NCBI GenBank assembly: GCA_028713995.1
Contig: JAQTNF010000002.1
Span: forward strand, 417-64,416
Origin: Deltaproteobacteria bacterium
GTDB lineage: Bacteria > Myxococcota_A > Polyangia > JAAYKL01
Length of the DNA stretch: 64,000 bases
Reading direction: 5' to 3'
Positions within the stretch are counted from its first letter, which is position 1, and each line of letters begins with the position of its first letter. The notes under the pieces are model-generated. The model did not search any database, had not been told where the DNA came from, and worked only from the letters and a program-made list of their open reading frames with translations. Below, piece by piece: positions 52,627-60,083 of the stretch. Made by a program: the position numbers and the translations under genes.

Positions 52627-54866
52627 TCCGACCGCGCGCCGCCGCCTTCTGTCTCCTCGTCCTCGCGAGCCCGGCCTTTGCCGAGGACGCGGAGCCGGCC
52701 GACGGCGGCACGGACGCGGCGCTTGTCGAGGACCTGCCGATCTACGAGACCATCGTCACCGCGGGAAGGCCGCCCACGCCGCGCCTCGACGAGGAGCGCG
52801 CCCGCAGCCGGGTCACGCGCGACGATATGGAGCGGCGGCTGCCGCGTTCGGCGCCGGACGCCCTGCGTTACGAGCCCGGCGTGTTCGTGCAGCAGACCGC
52901 GCATGGGCAAGGCTCGGCCTTCATCCGCGGGCTGACGGGCCAGCAGACTCTGCTCCTTTTCGACGGCATCCGCCTCAACAACGGCACCTACCGGCAGGGG
53001 CCGAACCAGTACTTCTTCACGCTCGACTCACAGACCATCGATTCGATCGAGGTGGAGCGCGGCGGCGCCTCCACCAGATGGGGCTCGGACGCCCTGGGCG
53101 GCGCCATCCTGGCCATGCCCATCGAGCCCGCGCCGCGGGCCCCGGGCGCGACCGATCTCGCCACGTGGGATCCGCACCTCGTCCTGCGAGCGGCGTCCGC
53201 GGATGAAGAGGAGGGCGGTCGCCTCGCGACCAACCTCACCCTCGGCGAGCCGTTCGCGTTCTACGGCGGCTTTGGGGGACGCAACGTGGGGCTGCTCGAA
53301 AGCGGGGGGCCCGTGCGCGGGCTTTCGAGCGGCGAGCCGGCCATGGTGCCGCGCTTCGCGGACGACGGCCGCACCCAACTCGGCACCGGCTTCGACGAGC
53401 TGACCGCGGACGGGCGCGCGCTCTACCGCATCTCATCCGCGCAGCGCGCCACGGTGGCGGCATACGCCTACCGTGAGTACGACGCGCCGCGCACGGACCA
53501 GTGTCCCGCGGCGTACGCTCCATGGGACGAGTGCTTGAGGTACGACGAGCAGTTCCGCACGCTCGTCTACGGGGCCTGGGAGGGCGAGCCGCATCTCGCG
53601 GGCCTCGACGGTTTTCGCGCCACGCTGTCGTGGCAGAACCAGCGCGAGCGGCGCACCCGCGAGAGGCCGTCGAGCGGCGTGGAGAACATCGGCAGGGACA
53701 TGGTCGACACGGTGGGCGTCACCGTCGCCGCGCGGACGCAGCGGGCCGCGGCCGCACGCTGGCTCGGCTTCACGTTCGACTACGGGGTCGACACCTACCA
53801 CGACATGGTGAGCTCAGCGTCGTGGATCACGTTCACCGACGTGGGCTACACACGCGAGCTCGATCGGGGCCAGTACGTGGACGGCTCGCGCTACACCTAC
53901 GGCGGCGCGTTCCTTGACCTCTCCGCCGACCTGCTCGAGCGTTTCGTGCTGCGCGGCGGCGGACGCGTCTCGTGGATCGCGGCCCGCGCGCCGGCCGTAC
54001 CCGAAACCGGCGGTGACGGCGTGTCGCGGGCGTGGGCGCCGGTGGTGGGGCACGCCGGGCTCGAGGTCAAGGCGGCAAAGTGGCTTTCGCTGCTCGGCAA
54101 CTACGACCGCTCGTTCCGTGCGCCCAACCTGGACGACCTGACGGCCAGACAGCAGACCGGACCGGGCTTCCAGTTCGAGAACCCGAAGCTCGAGCCCGAG
54201 ACCGCGGACACCTACGAGGTCGGCGCGCGCGTGACGGGCAAGGTCACGGCCGAGCTGTGGCTCTTTCGCACGCTCATCGACGGCGCGGTCGTCAAGCGCC
54301 CCATGTCGGTCGCGGATTGTCCCCCCGACACGCCTCAGTGCGAGAGCTCCTGGACGCGCCTCATGCTCGTGAACGCGGACGACGTCTCGGAGATCCATGG
54401 GGTGGAGGCGTACCTCGGAGCATTTCTGCCGGCCGGCTTCGAGACGCGCCTCACGGCCGCGTGGACCTGGGGAGAGGGTCCCAACATGGGCGACCCGCCG
54501 AGCGATCCCTCGCTGCCGTACGACGAGCGCGTGCCGCTCTCGCGCATCCCGCCCCTCAACGGCACGGTCGAGCTTCTGTGGCGGCATGCGGGCGGGTTAT
54601 CGGCGGGCGCCTCCCTGCGCTGGGCCGCGGCCCAGGATCGGCTGGCGATCGCGGACCTGTCGGATGCGCGCATCCCCGAGGGCGGCACGCCGGGCTTCGC
54701 GGTGATGGACCTGCGGGCGGGCTACCGCCGGGGCGACCTCTTCCTTCTGTCCATAGCGCTTGAGAACGTCTTCGACTCCGCGTACCGATACCACGGCTCC
54801 GCAGTGAACGGCCCGGCGCGCGGGCTCGTGCTGCTGCTCGACCTGGGGCCGATCTGGAGGCTGTAG
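52623..54866 (+). CDS. TonB-dependent outer-membrane receptor
   Basis: The 747-residue product starts at GTG 52623. It has a signal peptide (AFCLLVLASPAFA), a TonB box-like ETIVTAGR, a plug domain (SAFIRGLTGQQTLLLFDGIR and GASTRWGSDALGGAI) and a 22-stranded barrel to the end. The final strand (RGLVLLLDLGPIWRL) ends in a hydrophobic residue. It imports iron chelates, cobalamin, sugars or another large ligand. Substrate genes are not nearby; the coupled genes are an amino acid permease and a lipoprotein. Confidence 0.88.
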   Translation: MIRPRAAAFCLLVLASPAFAEDAEPADGGTDAALVEDLPIYETIVTAGRPPTPRLDEERARSRVTRDDMERRLPRSAPDALRYEPGVFVQQTAHGQGSAFIRGLTGQQTLLLFDGIRLNNGTYRQGPNQYFFTLDSQTIDSIEVERGGASTRWGSDALGGAILAMPIEPAPRAPGATDLATWDPHLVLRAASADEEEGGRLATNLTLGEPFAFYGGFGGRNVGLLESGGPVRGLSSGEPAMVPRFADDGRTQLGTGFDELTADGRALYRISSAQRATVAAYAYREYDAPRTDQCPAAYAPWDECLRYDEQFRTLVYGAWEGEPHLAGLDGFRATLSWQNQRERRTRERPSSGVENIGRDMVDTVGVTVAARTQRAAAARWLGFTFDYGVDTYHDMVSSASWITFTDVGYTRELDRGQYVDGSRYTYGGAFLDLSADLLERFVLRGGGRVSWIAARAPAVPETGGDGVSRAWAPVVGHAGLEVKAAKWLSLLGNYDRSFRAPNLDDLTARQQTGPGFQFENPKLEPETADTYEVGARVTGKVTAELWLFRTLIDGAVVKRPMSVADCPPDTPQCESSWTRLMLVNADDVSEIHGVEAYLGAFLPAGFETRLTAAWTWGEGPNMGDPPSDPSLPYDERVPLSRIPPLNGTVELLWRHAGGLSAGASLRWAAAQDRLAIADLSDARIPEGGTPGFAVMDLRAGYRRGDLFLLSIALENVFDSAYRYHGSAVNGPARGLVLLLDLGPIWRL

Positions 54867-54905
54867 GATCGGGCGATACAGGCTCGCGCGAGGCGATTGC
54901 TGCCT

Positions 54906-55358
54906 TCAGTCTTCGGCCTTGGCCAGCAGATCGTTCAGCTTGCGTAAGGAGGAGGTGAAGGAATCCTGTTCGCTCTGGCTCAGTTTGTTGAACAGGATCT
55001 GGTAGGCCTCGCGCACTCTCTTGCGGCGGCGGCGCATGAGCTGCCGTCCCTGGTCGGTCAGCTCCACCATCACGACCCGGCCATCGTACGGGCCGCGGAC
55101 CTTGGTGACGAGCCCGGACTTGGTGAGCCGCGCCACCATCTCCGACGTGGTGCTCTGCGCCGAGCCCACGAGCCGGCCCAGGTTGCCCACCGAGATGGGA
55201 CCCTGGTTGTGGATCACGGAAATCACCTTGTATTGTCCATAAGAAATGTCTTCCTGGATCTTGCTGCCGCTCAAGAGGTCGAGCTGCCGCATCAGCTCCT
55301 GTGCGAGCTCTTCCACCTGGACGATCGGATCGTTGGTCGCCTCGGCACCTGGGTTCAT
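54906..55358 (-). CDS. MarR-family transcriptional regulator
   Basis: The 150-residue product starts at ATG 55358 with AAGGAG upstream; the frame further upstream runs through an AT-rich leader and is not supported. The winged helix (GNLGRLVGSAQSTTSEMVARL then VRGPYDGRVVMVELTDQG) is complete. MarR proteins usually repress an adjacent gene and their own, and respond to phenolic or oxidative signals. It is convergent with the TonB receptor. A 16-base palindrome 170 bases upstream is a possible operator. Confidence 0.85.
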   Translation of the reverse strand: MNPGAEATNDPIVQVEELAQELMRQLDLLSGSKIQEDISYGQYKVISVIHNQGPISVGNLGRLVGSAQSTTSEMVARLTKSGLVTKVRGPYDGRVVMVELTDQGRQLMRRRRKRVREAYQILFNKLSQSEQDSFTSSLRKLNDLLAKAED

Positions 55359-55589
55359 GTCTGTTTCTCCTTCCTTAACACTCTGATTTTTTTCTCTTTT
55401 TTGTACATCTACCCCATGCGATTCAATCGGCACTGTTCATAGGGCCGATTGCTCGGCAAGGAAATGTATAGCACCGCAATGGAGGTTCGACAACTTTCTT
55501 TCTTCCTCCCAATAATATTTTTTAAGTGAAAATTATTTTTCATGAATGAAACCTATGTTTCGTAATTGCCGGATGTGATGAGTCAGCGC
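55359..55589. other. AT-rich intergenic region with palindrome
   Basis: These 231 bases separate folK from the MarR gene and are the most AT-rich short stretch in this part of the window. The palindrome TGAAAATTATTTTTCA (55527-55542; six-base arms) could be an operator for the MarR protein. No ORF is credible here. Confidence 0.4.
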
Positions 55590-56072
55590 TCAACGCGTCA
55601 AGGGGTCTTTCAGATAGGTGGCAAGCGGCATACCGGACACGGGATGGATCAGCTCCGAATCGAGGGAAAGGAGCGCCTCGAGCACAAAGGCGCGCCCGAC
55701 CAGGCAAGGATGGGGCACCACGAGAGCGTCCGTCTCGATGATACGCGTGCCGAAAAGAAGGATGTCGAGGTCGATGGTGCGCGGACCCCACCGCAAACCG
55801 TTGGGTGTGCGGCCGAGAAGACGTTCCGCCGACTGCAATGCGACGAGCAAAGGCCCTGGTTCGAGGTTCGTGCGGATCTCGGCCACGGCGTTCAGGAAAC
55901 GAGGTTGATCGGCCACGCCCCACGGCTCGGTCTCGACGAGCGGGGTGCTTTGCACCACATCGATGCACGGATGATCCGCCATCCAGCGCAGGGCCGACTC
56001 GAGCGTCGCGCGCCGGTCGCCGAGGTTGCCGCCCAGTCCGATGAAGACGCGCTCGGCGAGATCGACCGTCAA
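55590..56072 (-). CDS. folK: 2-amino-4-hydroxy-6-hydroxymethyldihydropteridine pyrophosphokinase
   Basis: The 160-residue enzyme transfers pyrophosphate from ATP to the pterin in folate synthesis. Motifs are GLGGNLGDR near the start, VETEPWGVADQPRFLNAVAE and WGPRTIDLDILLFG, the metal-binding signature. The TTG start at 56072 overlaps the previous stop (TTGA). No folP or folB is nearby. Length is normal. Confidence 0.94.
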   Translation of the reverse strand: MTVDLAERVFIGLGGNLGDRRATLESALRWMADHPCIDVVQSTPLVETEPWGVADQPRFLNAVAEIRTNLEPGPLLVALQSAERLLGRTPNGLRWGPRTIDLDILLFGTRIIETDALVVPHPCLVGRAFVLEALLSLDSELIHPVSGMPLATYLKDPLTR

Positions 56073-57097
56073 TTGAAGACGTACTCCACGCCGGCCTTGA
56101 GCTGCAGATCGGTCTGAACGCCAGGATTCGTGAGCTTGTTCTTTGCCTTGCTGGTCGGATTGAACACGGGCCCCACTGCGACCAGGGCGTCAACCACGAC
56201 TCGGAAGGAATCGGTGACCCGGATCTCGAGACCACCGCCGGCCCTGATCGGTATCCATGTCACCTTTTCGTGGGAGCAGATAACCTCGGCAACGCCGAGA
56301 CCGACTGTCGCCTTGGCAGCAAGTAGCAGGTTCAGGGGGAAAAGCCCCGTCGCGCCCACGGCAAGACCGATGTTGTAAAGCGGATCGAGAGGCTTCTCGT
56401 CGTTGAAATAGCTCGTGTAGTCGAGCACACCCGTGACGTAGAGCCAGTCGAGCACCGGGTAGTGCAGGAAGATCTCGACCGGCAGGTTCATGCTGGTCGC
56501 GTCGCCGGTGAGCGGCACGCCCACGCCCAGTTCCCCGCCAAGTCGCACGGCCTTCGCCCACGCCGCGGCCTCGGCCTTTTTCCTGGCCTCGACCTCCTGA
56601 CGCGCCTTGTCCTCGGCGGCCTTCTCTTCCGCGTCCTTCCTGGCCTGCTCCTGCGCGATCTCTTGCTGCTTCTCACGCTCCTTGCAGCCTTCAATGCGCT
56701 GCTTCACGTCTGCGACGTCGGGCGCCGCCGGCGCGAGCGAGAGGTAGGTCTCGTAGTCTGAGATGGCCTGCTTCTCGTCCTTGAGCTCCTCGTGACAGCG
56801 GCCGATGTTGTAGAGGATCTCGGGGGATCGGGTGAGATCGTAGGCTTTTTGGAACTCCGCCGCGGCCTCCGCGTACCTGCCGGCCGCGTAGTGCTCGCTC
56901 CCGGCCACGAAGCTCTTCTTGGCGGTGTCGGTGGAAGCCTGGGCGGCATCCTCTTCCGATGTGGCCGCCGTTGCCGGCGGAGGCGTCACGATCTTCGGGT
57001 GCTTTCTCTGTCGGGCCTGGGCGACGACCGAGGCGCACACGAGGCCCACCGCGAGGGCGAGGGCGACGATGCGCGCTGCGGGCAACGGGATGCTCAC
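56069..57097 (-). CDS. Secreted TPR protein with beta-barrel-like C-terminal domain
   Basis: The 342-residue product starts at GTG 57097, overlapping the stop of the lipoprotein gene (GTGA). It has a signal peptide (ARIVALALAVGLVCASVVA), two TPR units (FVAGSEHYAAGRYAEAAAEF then SPEILYNIGRCHEELKD), an extended charged helix with many Glu, Lys and Ala (EKAAEDKARQEVEARKK), and a C-terminal region of short amphipathic strands (VTGVLDYTSYFND, VGLGVAEVICSHEKVTWI). That last part looks like an outer-membrane barrel. Function unknown. Confidence 0.65.
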   Translation of the reverse strand: MSIPLPAARIVALALAVGLVCASVVAQARQRKHPKIVTPPPATAATSEEDAAQASTDTAKKSFVAGSEHYAAGRYAEAAAEFQKAYDLTRSPEILYNIGRCHEELKDEKQAISDYETYLSLAPAAPDVADVKQRIEGCKEREKQQEIAQEQARKDAEEKAAEDKARQEVEARKKAEAAAWAKAVRLGGELGVGVPLTGDATSMNLPVEIFLHYPVLDWLYVTGVLDYTSYFNDEKPLDPLYNIGLAVGATGLFPLNLLLAAKATVGLGVAEVICSHEKVTWIPIRAGGGLEIRVTDSFRVVVDALVAVGPVFNPTSKAKNKLTNPGVQTDLQLKAGVEYVFN

Positions 57098-58377
57098 GGC
57101 TTGGCCTTGGGTGCTGTCTCGGGCTTGGCCTTCTCGAGCTTGGCCTCGGGCTTGGCCTCGGGCCCACCGACGAACACGAGCGTGCCGAACCGGTCGAGGG
57201 CGTGGAAATCGCCGCGCATGGGTGCGGACCAAGCGCTGTAAAGCGGTTTGTCCTTGGTCGCATCCACGCGGAAGAAGTTGGCGCGCCACTTCTCACCGTT
57301 CGCGGGCGGCATGGTGCCACCGGCCTTGAGCGACGCGAACGGCAGGGCCATCTCGGCGATCCAGCCCTTGTCCTCGCCCGCCGGGTCGTTGAGCTTGCCG
57401 TCGAGCTTCACCTTGACCACGAGCCCGCTCTCCCACTCGTTCTGGTTCTTGCGGTACGAAGGAAGGTACGAGTCGAAAACGATGCCGGCCGGGCTCGTCT
57501 GGATCTCGAAGTAGTCCTTGTTGGGCTCGCCCGGATCGAGCATCATCTCGAAGGCATCCTCGTGCCACAGCTCCTCGTCGTGCTTCGTGTACTTGCTCTG
57601 CAGGAAGTCGTCGTCGGCCTTCACGGCCAGGTAAAGCTTCTCCTTGTCCCACATGGCGAGCACCTTGGTCGCGCGCTTGGCGGGCGCGCCGCTCAAGGTC
57701 TCCACAAAGGCGTCGATATGCGCCGCATCCTTCCACGCCTCCTCGTTCTCGAACGCACCATCGATGACCGGCGGTTTCGTCACGAAGGGCACGTTGATCG
57801 AGGGAAGGACCACCTCCACTGGCTTGCCGATCTTGATGCGCGGACCGCGCGCCCGGCTCTCGCCCTTGTCGGGGCCGTTGCGGATCGTCATGCGCTCCTT
57901 GCCCTTGAAGAGGCCGACGCGCAGCTCCGCTTCGGGCGAGCTCCACTTGTTGGGGATCTTCACGACCTGGATGTCCTCGATGAACTGGCCGACGCGCCAG
58001 TGCTCGGGCTGGTAGTGGACGCGGATCTCGCCTGCCCGGTCGCGGTTGGCCTTGGACCTGCCCTTGTCGTCCATCAGGTGCGTGAACAGGCGCCAGCCCG
58101 AGCCCGGGGCCTCCTTGACCTGCCAGTACCACGTGACTCTCACCGAGTCGCCCGGATCGGCCTCGGCGCGGTCGACGTCGTAACCGAGCAGGACGATCTT
58201 GCCGTCCAGGTCGGCGTCGAGCCGGTGCTCGATCTTGGCGGGCGGCGCGGCCTTGATGAACTTGGCCACGTCCTCGCTCTGGTCGCGCGTCGTTCTCGAC
58301 GGCTGATCCACGCACGCCGCGGCGAGGGCGGCTGCGAGGATGGCGGCGCCGTACACTCCCATTCGTTCGTTCTTCAT
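57094..58377 (-). CDS. CBM9-like (carbohydrate-binding/DOMON) lipoprotein
   Basis: The 427-residue product has a lipoprotein signal (ALAAAC). Its C-terminal half contains the CBM9-type phrase PPVIDGAFENEEAWKDAAHID, LYLAVKADDDFL and HEDAFEMMLDPGEPNKDYFE, known from CBM9 domains of xylanases and from DOMON-like proteins. The first half (LDGKIVLLGYDVDRAEADPG) is a separate beta domain. The tail is Lys/Ala/Pro-rich. It is probably a surface glycan-binding protein. The downstream barrel-like gene overlaps it. Confidence 0.75.
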   Translation of the reverse strand: MKNERMGVYGAAILAAALAAACVDQPSRTTRDQSEDVAKFIKAAPPAKIEHRLDADLDGKIVLLGYDVDRAEADPGDSVRVTWYWQVKEAPGSGWRLFTHLMDDKGRSKANRDRAGEIRVHYQPEHWRVGQFIEDIQVVKIPNKWSSPEAELRVGLFKGKERMTIRNGPDKGESRARGPRIKIGKPVEVVLPSINVPFVTKPPVIDGAFENEEAWKDAAHIDAFVETLSGAPAKRATKVLAMWDKEKLYLAVKADDDFLQSKYTKHDEELWHEDAFEMMLDPGEPNKDYFEIQTSPAGIVFDSYLPSYRKNQNEWESGLVVKVKLDGKLNDPAGEDKGWIAEMALPFASLKAGGTMPPANGEKWRANFFRVDATKDKPLYSAWSAPMRGDFHALDRFGTLVFVGGPEAKPEAKLEKAKPETAPKAKP

Positions 58378-58390
58378 TGGAACCTCCCGT

Positions 58391-60001
58391 TCAGCGACGG
58401 CTCTTCTTCCTGGACTTCTTCGCGATCTGGCGCTTGGCCTTGGCCTTGGCCTTGCCGCTCGCGGTTCTCTGCTTGCGCTTCATGGATCCCCCCCGATCGG
58501 CCACGGCCGCCTCGAGCAGCTCGTTCGCGAGGCCCCCCATGGGCATCCCGGGCATTCCAGGCATCCCAGGCAGGCCGGGAACTCCCGGCAGGCCCGGCGC
58601 GCCGCCCATTGCGCTCTTCAGCTTGCGGGCCATGGCGAGCTGCTTCATGCCCGGAATGCGCGAGAGCATGCCGGCCTGGGCGCCGATGTTGCCCATCATG
58701 TCGCGCACCGTGGTGAACCTGGCGATGAGATCCTTGACCTCCTTGGGGACGCGGCCCGAGCCCTTGGCCACGCGGTCGATACGCCCGGGCTGCGCGTCGA
58801 AGACCGACACGTCGAGCCGCTCCTTGGGCGTCATCGACTGGATCATGGACTCGATCTTGCCGAGCTCCCGGTCGTCCACGTTCATGCCCTCGGGCATGGC
58901 CTCCTGGAAGCCGGGCAGTTTTTCGAGCAGATCGCCCAAGGAGCCCATCTTCTTGATGGCGCGGATCTGCTCGAGGAAGTCGAACATGGTGAAGTCGCCG
59001 CGGAGCATGCGGCGGGCGTCCTTCTCCGCCTTCTCCACATCCATGACCTCCTCGAAGTCCTTGACGAGCCCGACCACGTCGCCCATGCCGAGGATGCGCG
59101 AGGCGAGCCCCTCGGGCCGGAACTCCTCGAGCTTGTCGAGCGCCTCGCCGATTCCGAGGAACTTGAGGGGCGCTCCGGTGGCGGCCTTGATGGAGAGGGC
59201 CGCGCCGCCGCGCGCGTCGCCGTCGAGCTTGGTGAGGATCACACCCGACAGGTTGAGGCGCGAGTGGAACTCCGCCGCGGTCTTGACCGCGTCCTGACCG
59301 ATCATGGCGTCGGCCACGAGGAAGATGTTCTTGGGCTTGACGGTCTTCTTGACGTCGAAGAGCTCCTGCATGAGGGGCTCGTCCACGGTCTGCCGGCCGG
59401 CCGTGTCGAAGAGCACCACGTCGCGCCTGCGGCGGCGCGCCTCGTGCATGGCGTCCTCGCAGATCTTGACCGGGCCCTCGCCCGCCGCGCCCTTGTACAC
59501 CGCGATGCCGAGGCGCTCGCCGAGCACCTCGAGCTGCTCCACGGCCGCGGGCCGGTACACGTCCGCCGCCACGAGCATGGGCTTCATGCCCTTCTTCTCG
59601 AGGAAGCGGGCCAGCTTGGCCGTGGTGGTGGTCTTGCCCACGCCGTTCAAGCCCACCATCATGACGCCCGTGGGCGTGCCCTTGGGCGCCATGGCGAGCC
59701 CCGTGTCGACCGGGCCCATCATGGCCGTGAGCTCGTCCTGGCAGATCTTCACGAAGTGATCGACCGGCGAGACGCGGATCTTCTTGCCCTTGCCTTGCAC
59801 GGCGGTGCGCACCACCTCGCCCACGGCCTTCTCGCGCACCTTGGCGAGGAACTCCTTGGTGAGGGCGAGGTCCACGTCGGCCTCGAGCAAAGAAAGCCGG
59901 ATGTCGCGCAGGGCCTCGTCGACGAGCTTCTCGTCAATCTCGGCAAGACCCTGGAAGCGGTTTCTCGCCTTGCGGAATCCCTTGGTCAGCGTCTCGAACA
60001 T
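58391..60001 (-). CDS. ffh: Signal recognition particle GTPase Ffh
   Basis: The 536-residue product starts at ATG 60001 (MFETLTKGFRKARNRFQGLA is typical of Ffh). It has the N domain, a G domain with the loop GLNGVGKT (117-124), FDTAGRQ and the guanine motif TKLDGDARGG, and an M domain rich in Met and Gly at the end (GLPGVPGLPGMPGMPGMPMG). It targets signal peptides to the membrane with 4.5S RNA and FtsY. The family's normal length is near 450-500, the excess being in the C-terminal tail. Confidence 0.95.
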   Translation of the reverse strand: MFETLTKGFRKARNRFQGLAEIDEKLVDEALRDIRLSLLEADVDLALTKEFLAKVREKAVGEVVRTAVQGKGKKIRVSPVDHFVKICQDELTAMMGPVDTGLAMAPKGTPTGVMMVGLNGVGKTTTTAKLARFLEKKGMKPMLVAADVYRPAAVEQLEVLGERLGIAVYKGAAGEGPVKICEDAMHEARRRRRDVVLFDTAGRQTVDEPLMQELFDVKKTVKPKNIFLVADAMIGQDAVKTAAEFHSRLNLSGVILTKLDGDARGGAALSIKAATGAPLKFLGIGEALDKLEEFRPEGLASRILGMGDVVGLVKDFEEVMDVEKAEKDARRMLRGDFTMFDFLEQIRAIKKMGSLGDLLEKLPGFQEAMPEGMNVDDRELGKIESMIQSMTPKERLDVSVFDAQPGRIDRVAKGSGRVPKEVKDLIARFTTVRDMMGNIGAQAGMLSRIPGMKQLAMARKLKSAMGGAPGLPGVPGLPGMPGMPGMPMGGLANELLEAAVADRGGSMKRKQRTASGKAKAKAKRQIAKKSRKKSRR

Positions 60002-60042
60002 TTCATGACACCCAACCCGCGCCAATGCCCTGACGGGAGCGG

Positions 60043-60056
60043 GTGCTCATTAGCAC
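60043..60056. other. Short hairpin between ffh and the Clp gene
   Basis: GTGCT-CATT-AGCAC forms a perfect five-base stem with a four-base loop in the gap between the Clp stop and the ffh start. It has no T tract, so it is not a clear terminator; it might be a regulatory site or chance. Confidence 0.25.
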
Positions 60057-60083
60057 AAACCGGGCATTTGTGGCCAGCGCGAG

